A stretch of DNA of 21,826 bases from Bacteroidales bacterium. Lineage in GTDB: Bacteria > Bacteroidota > Bacteroidia > Bacteroidales > UBA932. The notes beneath the pieces were generated by a model. That model did no database searches, had not been told where the DNA came from, and saw only the letters and a list, made by a program, of their open reading frames with translations. The translations under genes were made by a program, and so were the position numbers. Shown piece after piece: positions 12,684 to 20,160 of this stretch. Position 1 is the stretch's first letter. The number at the start of each line of letters is the position of its first letter. The DNA is taken from the NCBI GenBank assembly GCA_016293535.1, contig JAEDEB010000036.1, forward strand, positions 1-21,826. The letters run 5' to 3'.

Positions 12684-13280
12684 ATGGCAAAGAAGAATAC
12701 AACAGGCGAGCAGCAGGCAGTACCTGCAGGATATGTTCCTAGCCTCGCAAAGGTATACAAGGAGGAGATCGTTCCTCAGCTCATGAAGCAGTTCGGCTAC
12801 TCTTCCGTCATGCAGTGCCCTAAGCTCGTGAAGATTACCATCAATCAGGGTGTGGGCGACGCAACTGCAGACAAGAAGCTCGTGGACGTGGCCCAGCAGG
12901 AGCTCACCGCCATCACAGGTCAGAAGGCTGTCACTACGGTTTCGAGGAAGGATATTTCCAACTTCAAGCTCCGTAAGGGTATGCCTATCGGTGCAAAGGT
13001 TACTCTCCGCGCCGTCAAGATGTACGAGTTCCTCGAGAGGCTCATCCGTGTGACCCTGCCTCGTATCCGCGACTTCAACGGAGTTGCAGAGAAGATGGAC
13101 GGTCAGGGTAACTACACCCTCGGTATCAAGGAGCAGATCATATTCCCTGAAATCGATATCGAGAAGGTTACCAAGATTCTCGGTATGGAAATCACTTTCG
13201 TAACTACGGCCAAGACCGATGAAGAGTGCCACGCGCTTCTCAAGGCATTCGGTCTTCCATTCAAGAAAAACAACAAATAA
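12684..13280 (+). CDS. rplE: 50S ribosomal protein L5 (uL5)
   Basis: 198 aa; binds 5S rRNA in the central protuberance and contacts P-site tRNA. Family marks are the KYKEEIVPQLMKQFGY-like opening (here VYKEEIVPQL), KLVKITINQGVGDA, GQKAVTTVSRKDISNFKLR, and the tRNA-facing EFLERLIRVTLPRIRDFNG. It is about 15-18 residues longer than the common form because of a low-complexity N-terminus (MAKKNTTGEQQAVPAG) before the conserved start. A purine-rich Shine-Dalgarno-like run supports this ATG, so the extension is probably translated. Confidence 0.97.
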   Translation: MAKKNTTGEQQAVPAGYVPSLAKVYKEEIVPQLMKQFGYSSVMQCPKLVKITINQGVGDATADKKLVDVAQQELTAITGQKAVTTVSRKDISNFKLRKGMPIGAKVTLRAVKMYEFLERLIRVTLPRIRDFNGVAEKMDGQGNYTLGIKEQIIFPEIDIEKVTKILGMEITFVTTAKTDEECHALLKAFGLPFKKNNK

Positions 13281-13291
13281 AGAGAACAGAA

Positions 13292-13561
13292 ATGGCAAAA
13301 GAATCAATGAAGGCTCGCGAGGTAAAGCGCGCGAAAATGATTGCCGAGTATGCAGAGAAGAGGAAAGCTCTCAAGGCCGCAGGTGATTGGGCCGCTCTTG
13401 ACAAGCTCCCTAAGAACTCCTCTCCTTGCCGTCAGCACAACCGCTGCTCTCTCACCGGAAGACCGAAAGGATATATGCGTGCATTCGGCATCAGCCGTAT
13501 CCAGTTCCGTGAGATGGCAAGCAACGGCCTCATCCCTGGCGTTAAGAAAGCAAGCTGGTAA
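13292..13561 (+). CDS. rpsN: 30S ribosomal protein S14 (uS14), zinc-free form
   Basis: 89 aa, in the head of the 30S subunit. It starts MAKESMKAREVKRAKM and ends LIPGVKKASW. The RNA-binding core reads SSPCRQHNRCSLTGRPKGYMRAFG: only two scattered Cys are present, with no CxxC...CxxC pair, so this is the longer zinc-independent class. The frame is open upstream into rplE, but the family start is the ATG at 13292, 11 bp after the rplE stop. The next gene, rpsH, is unusually distant (83 bp). Confidence 0.97.
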   Translation: MAKESMKAREVKRAKMIAEYAEKRKALKAAGDWAALDKLPKNSSPCRQHNRCSLTGRPKGYMRAFGISRIQFREMASNGLIPGVKKASW

Positions 13562-13644
13562 CATATACCTCATAACAACAATTATCAACAACATTGGATA
13601 TCGGGCGTGAAATTGCGCCGGTTTCTACAAAAACAAACAAAAAA
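13562..13644 (+). promoter_or_regulatory. 83-bp rpsN-rpsH spacer, possible regulatory site
   Basis: This is the longest gap inside the operon, most others being 2-30 bp. It has an A/C-rich first half, then GGCG (13604-13607) and CGCC (13616-13619), which can form a short hairpin with an 8-nt loop, and an A-rich run before the rpsH ATG. No TAnnTTTG box was found. Function unknown. Confidence 0.3.
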
Positions 13645-14040
13645 ATGACTGATCCAATTGCAGATTATCTGACAAGAATCCGCAACGCTTACAGCGCTGG
13701 AAAGAAAGTTGTCGAGATCCCTTCCTCCAAGATGAAGATGGCTCTCACAAAGATTCTTTGCGAGAAGGGTTATATCCTTAGCTACAAGTTCGTTGAGGGT
13801 ACTCCTGCCTCCACTATCAAAATCGCTCTCAAGTATCATCCTCAGACCAAGACTCCTGCCATCAAGGCAATAGAGAGAATCTCCCGTCCGGGTCTCAGGA
13901 AGTATGCTGACGTCGAGAACATGCCTCGCGTCCTCAACGGACTCGGCATCGCCATCCTCTCTACGTCGAAGGGTGTCATCACCGACAAGGAAGCCCGCGA
14001 GCTCAACGTCGGCGGTGAGGTATTGTGTTACGTATATTAA
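13645..14040 (+). CDS. rpsH: 30S ribosomal protein S8 (uS8)
   Basis: 131 aa, a primary binder of the 16S central domain; in E. coli it represses the spc operon by binding its mRNA. It begins MTDPIADYLTRIRNAY, has the middle IPSSKMKMALTKILCEKGYI, and ends in the RNA-binding part GLGIAILSTSKGVITDKEARELNVGGEVLCYVY. The frame runs upstream to a TTG at 13594, but the family start is the ATG at 13645, after an A-rich stretch. Confidence 0.98.
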   Translation: MTDPIADYLTRIRNAYSAGKKVVEIPSSKMKMALTKILCEKGYILSYKFVEGTPASTIKIALKYHPQTKTPAIKAIERISRPGLRKYADVENMPRVLNGLGIAILSTSKGVITDKEARELNVGGEVLCYVY

Positions 14041-14055
14041 AATAAGCACTTAGAA

Positions 14056-14616
14056 ATGTCAAGAATTGGTAAATTGCCTGTACACCTTCCTGCCGGAGTG
14101 ACCGTTGAGGTTCTCGATGGCAATGTTGTGAAGGTTAAAGGACCTCTCGGCACTCTCAGTCAGAAAGTGGACTCTGACATCACTGTGGCCGTAGAGGGAA
14201 CAGAAGTAAAATTGTCCCGTCCGACTGACGCTCCGAGACACCGCTCTCTCCACGGTCTCTACCGTGCGCTCATCCACAATATGGTTGTAGGCGTATCCGA
14301 GGGCTTCACTATCCAGCAGGAGCTTGTCGGTGTCGGTTACCGTGTGGAGGCCCAGGGCCAGATGCTCATCTTCTCCCTCGGTTACTCTCACGATATCCAG
14401 CTCCTTCTTCCTGAGGAGATTAAGGCTGAGGCCGCTGCTGTGAAGAAGGGCCAGAATCCTGTCCTCGTCCTCAAGAGCTGTGACAAGCAGCTTGTAGGCC
14501 AGGTTGCCGCAAAGATCCGCTCATTCCGCAAGCCGGAGCCTTACAAGGGTAAAGGTATCAAGTTCGTTGGTGAACAGCTTCGTCGCAAGGCTGGTAAGTC
14601 AGCAAGTGCTAAATAA
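14056..14616 (+). CDS. rplF: 50S ribosomal protein L6 (uL6)
   Basis: 186 aa, two homologous domains, near the sarcin-ricin loop and factor-binding site. It begins MSRIGKLPVHLPAGVTV and includes VKGPLGTLSQ, and in the second half VGVGYRVEAQGQMLIFSLGYSHD. The C-terminal KPEPYKGKGIKFVGEQLRRKAGKSA is the standard RNA-binding tail. Length is normal; no Shine-Dalgarno sequence. Confidence 0.98.
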   Translation: MSRIGKLPVHLPAGVTVEVLDGNVVKVKGPLGTLSQKVDSDITVAVEGTEVKLSRPTDAPRHRSLHGLYRALIHNMVVGVSEGFTIQQELVGVGYRVEAQGQMLIFSLGYSHDIQLLLPEEIKAEAAAVKKGQNPVLVLKSCDKQLVGQVAAKIRSFRKPEPYKGKGIKFVGEQLRRKAGKSASAK

Positions 14617-14617
14617 T

Positions 14618-14622
14618 AGGAG
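14618..14622 (+). promoter_or_regulatory. Shine-Dalgarno sequence of rplR
   Basis: AGGAG is placed 8 bp before the rplR ATG and just after the rplF stop codon. Confidence 0.5.
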
Positions 14623-14630
14623 ATTGAGTT

Positions 14631-14993
14631 ATGGCATTGAATAAAATTGAAAGAAGAAGAAGAATTCATTACCGTATCCGCAAGGTCGTGAATGGCACTG
14701 CTGAAAGGCCAAGAATGGTCGTTTTCAGAAGCAACAAGCAGATTTATGTCCAGGTTGTAGACGACCTTAAGGGCGTAACCCTCGCAGCCGCAGCTTCCAA
14801 CGACAAGGAGCTTGCAGTGGAGTGCAAGGGTAAGAGCGGTATCGACGCTGCAGCAATCGTCGGAAAGAAGATTGCGGAGCGCGCTATCGCAGCCGGTATC
14901 ACCACAGTGTCTTTCGACCGTGGAGGTTACCTCTATCACGGAAGAGTTAAAAGTTTGGCAGACGCTGCCCGCGAAGGTGGCTTAAATTTCTAA
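14631..14993 (+). CDS. rplR: 50S ribosomal protein L18 (uL18)
   Basis: 120 aa; binds 5S rRNA with L5 in the central protuberance. Basic N-terminus KIERRRRIHYRIRKVVNG, then RPRMVVFRSNKQIYVQVVDD, and the C-terminal SFDRGGYLYHGRVKSLADAAREGGLNF, which is the family signature. Complete; preceded by a real Shine-Dalgarno sequence and followed by rpsE after 7 bp. Confidence 0.98.
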   Translation: MALNKIERRRRIHYRIRKVVNGTAERPRMVVFRSNKQIYVQVVDDLKGVTLAAAASNDKELAVECKGKSGIDAAAIVGKKIAERAIAAGITTVSFDRGGYLYHGRVKSLADAAREGGLNF

Positions 14994-15000
14994 AGAGACT

Positions 15001-15519
15001 ATGGCAAATACAAATGTTAAAAGAGTAAAGACGTCTGACCTTGACCTCAAGGACAGGCTTGTAGCCATCCAGCGTGTGACAAAGGTCACTAAGGGTGGTC
15101 GTCACTTCAGCTTTGCTGCCATTGTTGTGGTAGGTGACGAGAACGGCGTTGTAGGCTATGGTCTTGGAAAGGCTAACGAAGTGACTACAGCCATATCGAA
15201 AGGTGTTGAAGACGCAAAGAAGAACCTCGTGAAGGTTCCTGTTCTCAACGGTACCATTCCTCACGAGCAGGAGTCCAAGTTCGGCGGCGCACGCGTATTC
15301 ATGAAGCCGGCAGCTCCCGGTACTGGAGTAAAGGCCGGTGGTGCCATGCGTGCCGTGTTCGAGTCTGTCGGCATCAGGAACATCCTTGCAAAGTCCAAGG
15401 GTTCATCCAACCCTCACAACCTTGTAAAGGCTACCGTTACCGCTCTTACCGAGCTTCGTGACGCGTATACCGTTGCCGGCCTCCGTGGTATTCCTATGAG
15501 TCGTGTATTTAAAGGTTAA
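15001..15519 (+). CDS. rpsE: 30S ribosomal protein S5 (uS5)
   Basis: 172 aa, lines the mRNA entry channel and affects decoding accuracy. The N-terminal double-stranded-RNA-binding-like domain contains DRLVAIQRVTKVTKGGRHFSF (split here for length: it runs from about residue 19) and VVGDENGVVGYGLGKANEV. The C-terminal part has KPAAPGTGVKAGGAMRAVFE and GSSNPHNLVKAT. Complete, and its stop overlaps the Shine-Dalgarno sequence of rpmD. Confidence 0.97.
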   Translation: MANTNVKRVKTSDLDLKDRLVAIQRVTKVTKGGRHFSFAAIVVVGDENGVVGYGLGKANEVTTAISKGVEDAKKNLVKVPVLNGTIPHEQESKFGGARVFMKPAAPGTGVKAGGAMRAVFESVGIRNILAKSKGSSNPHNLVKATVTALTELRDAYTVAGLRGIPMSRVFKG

Positions 15520-15524
15520 GGAGG
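15518..15524 (+). promoter_or_regulatory. Shine-Dalgarno sequence of rpmD
   Basis: AAGGAGG, overlapping the rpsE stop codon and 9 bp before the rpmD ATG. Confidence 0.6.
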
Positions 15525-15533
15525 ACAGAGATT

Positions 15534-15716
15534 ATGGCAAAACTTAGAATTACCCAGACCAGAAGCAGGAGCGGCGCTACCAAAAGGCAGATCGCCAATC
15601 TCCAGTCACTCGGTCTTCACAGAGTCAACCAGACTGTAGAGGTTGAGCTCAATCCTGTATCAAAGGGCATGGTCGAGAAAGTTCTCCACCTTGTCAAAGT
15701 AGAAGAAATCAACTAG
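15534..15716 (+). CDS. rpmD: 50S ribosomal protein L30 (uL30)
   Basis: 60 aa, small peripheral protein of the large subunit. It reads MAKLRITQTRSRSGATKRQ, then the LQSLGLHRVNQTVE segment that marks the family (LGLxxxxxxVE), and ends VLHLVKVEEIN. Present in the normal slot between rpsE and rplO; some lineages lack it. Strong Shine-Dalgarno sequence upstream. Confidence 0.98.
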   Translation: MAKLRITQTRSRSGATKRQIANLQSLGLHRVNQTVEVELNPVSKGMVEKVLHLVKVEEIN

Positions 15717-15720
15717 GAGG
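15715..15720 (+). promoter_or_regulatory. Shine-Dalgarno sequence of rplO
   Basis: AGGAGG, overlapping the rpmD stop codon and 9 bp before the rplO ATG. Confidence 0.6.
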
Positions 15721-15729
15721 ACCCCTGAA

Positions 15730-16179
15730 ATGAAATTGAACAATTTGACACCAGCTGCTGGTTCAAGAAGCAGCCAGAAGAGAATCGGTCGTGGAGAAGG
15801 CTCCGGTCACGGCGGCACATCAACCCGTGGTCACAAGGGAGCGCAGGCACGTTCCGGTTACTCACGCAAGATCGGTTTCGAGGGTGGCCAGATGCCAATC
15901 CAGCGACTCCTTCCGAAGTGGGGTTTCACTAACCCTACCCGCGTCGAGTACAAGGGCATCAATGTTTCCGTCCTCCAGACCATAGCTGACAGCAAGAATG
16001 TCGATACCATTGACAGGGAGACCATCATTGCTGCAGGTTACGCAAGCAAGAACGCGCTCATCAAGATTCTCGGCAACGGTGAACTCACCGCAAAGCTCGA
16101 GGTTTCCGCTGACGCATTCTCAAAGTCGGCCATCGCAAAGATCGAGGCTGCCGGCGGAAAGGCAATCACCATCGAATAA
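15730..16179 (+). CDS. rplO: 50S ribosomal protein L15 (uL15)
   Basis: 149 aa, a late-assembly protein whose N-terminal tail threads into 23S rRNA. The N-terminus is the family's basic, glycine-rich stretch: RIGRGEGSGHGGTSTRGHKG, then SRKIGFEGGQMPIQRLLPK. The globular C-terminal part contains LIKILGNGELTAKLEV and ends with EAAGGKAITIE. Normal length, 10 bp before secY. Confidence 0.98.
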   Translation: MKLNNLTPAAGSRSSQKRIGRGEGSGHGGTSTRGHKGAQARSGYSRKIGFEGGQMPIQRLLPKWGFTNPTRVEYKGINVSVLQTIADSKNVDTIDRETIIAAGYASKNALIKILGNGELTAKLEVSADAFSKSAIAKIEAAGGKAITIE

Positions 16180-16189
16180 CTGAATCACA

Positions 16190-17527
16190 ATGAAGAAATT
16201 CATTCAGACTATTCAGAATATCTTCAAGATTGAGGAGCTTCGCAAGAGGATTGGTTACACAGTCCTCCTGCTGCTCGTCTATCGTCTCGGCAGCTTCATA
16301 GTGCTTCCGGGTATCGATCCGACGATGCTTGCCAAACTCCAGTCAACGTCTTCAGAGGGTCTTGTAGGCCTCCTGAACATGTTCTCCGGAGGTGCATTCG
16401 GCAACGCTTCAATCTTCGCGCTGGGTGTGATGCCGTACATCTCGGCATCTATCGTCATCCAGCTTCTGGGTCTCTTCGTCCCTTACTTCAGGAAGCTCCA
16501 GATGGAGGGCGAGAGCGGCCGCAGGAAGATGAATCAGCTTACAAGGTATCTCACCATCCTGATTCTCTGCATCCAGGGCCCTGCCTATGTGGCCAATCTT
16601 CACAACCAGGTGCCTGTCGAGGCATTCGTGGCAGTCAACAAGCTCGGTTGGAGCAACTTCATGTTCAACCTTGTTTCCACTGTCATTCTCCTCGGAGGCT
16701 CGATGTTCGTGATGTGGCTCGGTGAGCGCATTACCGACCGCGGTATCGGAAACGGTATCTCCATCATTATCATGATCGGTATCATCGCGCGTCTTCCTTT
16801 CGCTCTCTTCGCAGAGGCTGCAGAGAAGTTCAACTCCACTACCGGCGGTCCGCTTCTGCTCATCGTCGAGCTTGTGGTTCTCTTCCTCGTGTTCATCGCA
16901 GCCATCGCTCTCGTACAGGCAGTCCGCAAGGTTCCCGTACAGTATGCGAAGAGGCTTGTGGGCAACAAGCAGTATGGCGGTGTGCGTCAGTACATCCCTA
17001 TGAAGATCAACGCAGCCGGCGTGATGCCTATCATCTTCGCCCAGGCTCTGATGCTCTTCCCGCTTATTTTCTCTCATTTTGACGCAACCCGCGGTTTCGC
17101 CGCAGCGATGAGCAACTATACCGGCTTCTGGTATAACCTCGTGTTCGGAATCCTTGTCATCATCTTCACGTACTTCTATACTGCCGTTACCGTCAACCCG
17201 ACAATGATGGCTGAAGACATGAAGAAGAACGGAGGTTTCATCCCGGGCGTAAAGCCAGGCAAGAAGACTGTGGAGTATCTCGACAGCATTATGTCGAGGG
17301 TTACCCTTCCGGGCTCCATCTTCCTCGCCATCATTGCGATTCTTCCTGCCTTCGCCACTCTCCTGGGAGTGAACAACCAGTTCGCAAGTTTCTACGGCGG
17401 TACTTCTCTCCTCATCCTTGTCGGAGTCGTTCTCGACACCCTTCAGCAGATAGAGAGTTACCTCCTTATGCGCCACTATGACGGTCTTATGAAGACCGGA
17501 AGGTTGACAGGCCGTTCCGGAATGTAA
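16190..17527 (+). CDS. secY: Protein translocase subunit SecY
   Basis: 445 aa, the ten-helix pore of the Sec translocon that moves unfolded proteins across or into the inner membrane with SecE, SecG and SecA. Seen: N-terminal ELRKRIGYTVLLLLVYRLGS with TM1; the plug region after it (SEGLVGLLNMFSGGAFGNAS); ALGVMPYISASIVIQLL (TM2); GERITDRGIGNGISIII (TM5 region); the cytoplasmic C5 loop with PMKINAAGVMPIIFAQAL; DMKKNGGFIPGVKPGK in the C5/C6 loop that contacts SecA and ribosome; and a C-terminal LMRHYDGLMKTGRLTGR. Its usual place after rplO is kept. Confidence 0.98.
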   Translation: MKKFIQTIQNIFKIEELRKRIGYTVLLLLVYRLGSFIVLPGIDPTMLAKLQSTSSEGLVGLLNMFSGGAFGNASIFALGVMPYISASIVIQLLGLFVPYFRKLQMEGESGRRKMNQLTRYLTILILCIQGPAYVANLHNQVPVEAFVAVNKLGWSNFMFNLVSTVILLGGSMFVMWLGERITDRGIGNGISIIIMIGIIARLPFALFAEAAEKFNSTTGGPLLLIVELVVLFLVFIAAIALVQAVRKVPVQYAKRLVGNKQYGGVRQYIPMKINAAGVMPIIFAQALMLFPLIFSHFDATRGFAAAMSNYTGFWYNLVFGILVIIFTYFYTAVTVNPTMMAEDMKKNGGFIPGVKPGKKTVEYLDSIMSRVTLPGSIFLAIIAILPAFATLLGVNNQFASFYGGTSLLILVGVVLDTLQQIESYLLMRHYDGLMKTGRLTGRSGM

Positions 17528-17548
17528 TTTCGTTGAGTTCTTTGATAG

Positions 17549-18313
17549 ATGATTACTCCTAAGACTGAGGAAGAGATAGAGCTGATGCGCGAGAATGGCA
17601 TTCTCGTTTCCAAGACATTGGCGGAGGTCGGTAAGCTGGTTGCCCCAGGTGTGACAACTCTTGAGTTGAATAGGGTGGCCGAGACCTTTATCCGTGACCA
17701 CGGAGCTATCCCAAGCTTCCTTGGGTATGATGGTTTTCCTGCAGCTCTCTGCATCTCTGTAAACGACATCGTCGTGCACGGTTTCCCTTCGGATTACGTG
17801 CTCAAGGAAGGCGATATAGTTTCAGTGGACTGCGGAACGTTATATAAAGGATGGAACGGAGATTCGGCATACACTTTCCCTGTAGGGGATGTGGATGCTG
17901 AAACCCGTCGCCTCCTCGATGTGACGAAGGCGTCCCTTTATGAGGGTATTGCCGCGGCCGTTGCAGGCAACCGTACCGGCGATATAGGTTACGCGGTACA
18001 GACGTACGCAGAGTCATTCGGTTTTTCCGTTGTCCGTGAACTCGAAGGTCACGGGATCGGAAGAAAGATGCACGAGGTTCCGGGCGTTCCCAACTACGGC
18101 AAGCCGGGAAGGGGAACCAAACTTGTGGATGGAATGACCATCTGCATAGAGCCTATGATCAATGCGGGCAACCGCGGTGTGTATCTCGCAAAAAATGGTT
18201 GGGCAGTGCACACGGCGGACCACAGGAACTCGGCTCACTACGAACTGACCGTAGTAGTCAGGAAAGGCCGGGCGGAGCAGTTATCTACCTTTGAATACAT
18301 TGAAAATATATAG
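17549..18313 (+). CDS. map: Methionine aminopeptidase type I
   Basis: 254 aa; removes the initiator methionine from nascent proteins with a small second residue. The metal and catalytic residues are all present: H77 (DIVVHG), D94 (SVDCG), D105 (NGDSAYTF), H168 (EGHGIG), H175, E201 (CIEPM) and E232 (YELTVVV). No N-terminal zinc-finger extension, so class Ia. Its position between secY and infA is common outside the gamma-proteobacteria and ties processing to ribosome supply. Confidence 0.97.
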   Translation: MITPKTEEEIELMRENGILVSKTLAEVGKLVAPGVTTLELNRVAETFIRDHGAIPSFLGYDGFPAALCISVNDIVVHGFPSDYVLKEGDIVSVDCGTLYKGWNGDSAYTFPVGDVDAETRRLLDVTKASLYEGIAAAVAGNRTGDIGYAVQTYAESFGFSVVRELEGHGIGRKMHEVPGVPNYGKPGRGTKLVDGMTICIEPMINAGNRGVYLAKNGWAVHTADHRNSAHYELTVVVRKGRAEQLSTFEYIENI

Positions 18314-18339
18314 TGTTAAATTTTAAAGTGATATTCTAA

Positions 18340-18558
18340 ATGCCAAAGCAAGCTTCCATTGAACAAGAGGGCGTTATCATAGAGACCCTTCCGAATGCGA
18401 TGTTCAAAGTCGAACTCGAAAATGGCCACGTGATTCTCGCCCACATCTCGGGAAAGATGAGGATGCATTATATCAGAATCCTTCCGGGAGATCGTGTGAA
18501 GGTTGAGATGTCACCTTATGATTTATCAAAGGGAAGAATATTTTTCAGGTACAAATAA
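18340..18558 (+). CDS. infA: Translation initiation factor IF-1
   Basis: 72 aa, a single OB-fold (S1-like) that occupies the ribosomal A site during initiation. Sequence pattern: KQASIEQEGVIIETLPNAMF (from residue 3), then LENGHVILAHISGKMRMHYI and the closing PYDLSKGRIFFRYK. Complete at normal length, 26 bp after map. Confidence 0.98.
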   Translation: MPKQASIEQEGVIIETLPNAMFKVELENGHVILAHISGKMRMHYIRILPGDRVKVEMSPYDLSKGRIFFRYK

Positions 18559-18570
18559 ATCACTACTATA

Positions 18571-18687
18571 ATGAAAGTCAAGACTTCCATCAAAAAGCGC
18601 AGCGAGGATTGCAAGATAGTTAAGCGTAAAGGCCGCCTTTATGTTATCTGCAAGAAGAACCCTAAGTTCAAGATGCGCCAAGGTTGA
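18571..18687 (+). CDS. rpmJ: 50S ribosomal protein L36 (bL36), zinc-free form
   Basis: 38 aa, a very short gene easily missed. It reads MKVKTSIKKRSEDCKIVKR at the start and ends KKNPKFKMRQG. The zinc form has C11, C14, C27 and a His near 32-33; here C14 and C27 remain but position 11 is Ser and position 33 is Phe, so zinc cannot be held. Located 12 bp after infA, the standard order. Confidence 0.96.
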   Translation: MKVKTSIKKRSEDCKIVKRKGRLYVICKKNPKFKMRQG

Positions 18688-18723
18688 ACCCATATTGTAT
18701 AACCAATAAAGCAAACATAGATT

Positions 18724-19101
18724 ATGGCAAGAATAGCCGGTGTTGATTTACCTAACAACAAACAGGGAGAGATAGGCCTTACCTATATCTTCGGAATCGG
18801 ACGCAGCTCAGCCAAGAGGATACTCTCTGAGTGCGGAATCGACAGCACCATCAAGGTTGGCGACTGGAACGACGAGCAGATTGCTGCAATCCGTTCCCTC
18901 ATTGCTTCCGAGTACAAGATCGAAGGTGAGCTCCGTTCTTCCATCCAGCTTAACATCAAGCGTCTTATGGATATCGGATGCTACAGGGGAATCCGTCATC
19001 GTCTCGGTCTTCCTGTACGCGGTCAGAGCACCAAGAACAACGCCCGTACCAGAAAGGGTAAGAAGAAAACCGTTGCAAACAAGAAGAAGGCAACCAAATA
19101 A
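18724..19101 (+). CDS. rpsM: 30S ribosomal protein S13 (uS13)
   Basis: 125 aa, in the 30S head, forming intersubunit bridges to L5 and touching P-site tRNA. It has MARIAGVDLPNNKQGEIGL, IFGIGRSSAKRIL with the helix-two-turns-helix motif, YRGIRHRLGLPVRGQST and the basic tail TRKGKKKTVANKKKATK. It begins the classical alpha-operon part of the cluster (rpsM-rpsK-rpsD-rpoA-rplQ). Confidence 0.98.
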   Translation: MARIAGVDLPNNKQGEIGLTYIFGIGRSSAKRILSECGIDSTIKVGDWNDEQIAAIRSLIASEYKIEGELRSSIQLNIKRLMDIGCYRGIRHRLGLPVRGQSTKNNARTRKGKKKTVANKKKATK

Positions 19102-19113
19102 TTTTGATGAATT

Positions 19114-19503
19114 ATGGCAAAGAAAGCTACAACAACAAAGAAAAGAGTTGTCAAGGTTGACGCTTATGGCGAGGCTCATATTTCATCAACCTTCAACAAC
19201 GTCATCGTCACTCTCACTAACAGCATAGGTCAGGTTATCAGCTGGTCTTCTGCAGGTAAGAGCGGATTCCGCGGTTCAAAGAAGAACACTCCGTATGCAG
19301 CTCAGGTTGCTGCCCAGGATTGCGCAAAGACTGCGTACGATCTTGGTCTGCGCAAGGTGAAGGCATACGTGAAGGGTCCTGGCCAGGGACGTGAGTCTGC
19401 AATCAGGACTATCCACGGTGCAGGTATTGAGGTTACCGAGATTATCGACGTAACTCCTATGCCTCACAACGGATGCCGTCCTAAGGGCCGTCGTAAAGTT
19501 TAA
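19114..19503 (+). CDS. rpsK: 30S ribosomal protein S11 (uS11)
   Basis: 129 aa, on the 30S platform next to the Shine-Dalgarno helix of 16S rRNA. Family marks: AHISSTFNNVIVTLTN, SAGKSGFRGSKKNTPYAAQ, VKGPGQGRESAIRTIHGAG and the ending PHNGCRPKGRRKV. Complete, 12 bp after rpsM. Confidence 0.98.
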   Translation: MAKKATTTKKRVVKVDAYGEAHISSTFNNVIVTLTNSIGQVISWSSAGKSGFRGSKKNTPYAAQVAAQDCAKTAYDLGLRKVKAYVKGPGQGRESAIRTIHGAGIEVTEIIDVTPMPHNGCRPKGRRKV

Positions 19504-19532
19504 TTTGAGAATCCTATAAAGCACAGATTACC

Positions 19533-20135
19533 ATGGCAAGATATACTGGACCTAGTACAAAAATCGCCCGCAAGTTCGGCGAGCCTATCTACGGACCTGA
19601 CAAGTATTTCGAGAAGAGGAACTTCCCTGCCGGACAGCATGGTCTCGCACGCAAGCGCAAGAAAGTTTCCGAGTACGGTACACAGCTCAAGGAGAAGCAG
19701 AAGGTTAAATATACCTACGGAGTTCTCGAGCGTCAGTTCCGCAACCTTTTCGAGAAGGCATCCCGCATGAAGGGTATGACCGGTGAGAACCTCATCATCC
19801 TTCTCGAGAGCCGCCTCGACAACATCGTTTACCGTATGGGTGTGGCTCCTACAAGGGCTGCTGCACGTCAGCTCGTTTCACACTGCCACATCACCGTCAA
19901 CGGCGAGGTGTGCAACATCCCTTCTTCTCTCGTGAAGCCAGGTGACGTGGTTGCAGTGCGCGAGCGCTCCAAGAGCCTTGAGGTCATCACCAACAGCGTG
20001 GCCTCAGCCAACAGGTTCTCCTGGATCGAGTTTGATGCAAAGAACCTTTCCGGCAAGTACCTCAGCACTCCTGTACGTGAGGAAATCCCGGAGACAATCA
20101 ACGAGCAGCTTATCGTCGAGCTTTACTCCAAGTAA
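19533..20135 (+). CDS. rpsD: 30S ribosomal protein S4 (uS4)
   Basis: 200 aa, 16S rRNA-binding assembly initiator; in E. coli it represses this same operon. It begins MARYTGPSTKIARKFGEPIYG, with no zinc-finger cysteines. The S4 RNA-binding domain is at about 93-155 (SRLDNIVYRMGVAPTRAAAR and HITVNGEVCNIPS). It ends with PETINEQLIVELYSK. Complete; 29 bp after rpsK. Confidence 0.98.
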   Translation: MARYTGPSTKIARKFGEPIYGPDKYFEKRNFPAGQHGLARKRKKVSEYGTQLKEKQKVKYTYGVLERQFRNLFEKASRMKGMTGENLIILLESRLDNIVYRMGVAPTRAAARQLVSHCHITVNGEVCNIPSSLVKPGDVVAVRERSKSLEVITNSVASANRFSWIEFDAKNLSGKYLSTPVREEIPETINEQLIVELYSK

Positions 20136-20160
20136 TGATTAACACCAAAAAGAAAACAAT

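Noticed and set aside
13226..13291. Upstream in-frame extension of rpsN
   Set aside because: It overlaps the end of rplE and adds residues not found in S14; the family N-terminus MAKESMK begins at 13292.
16409..17779. 456-codon open frame antisense to secY and map
   Set aside because: It is a by-product of codon bias in secY: the protein is rich in His, Asp and Glu without any recognisable domain, and secY is certain.
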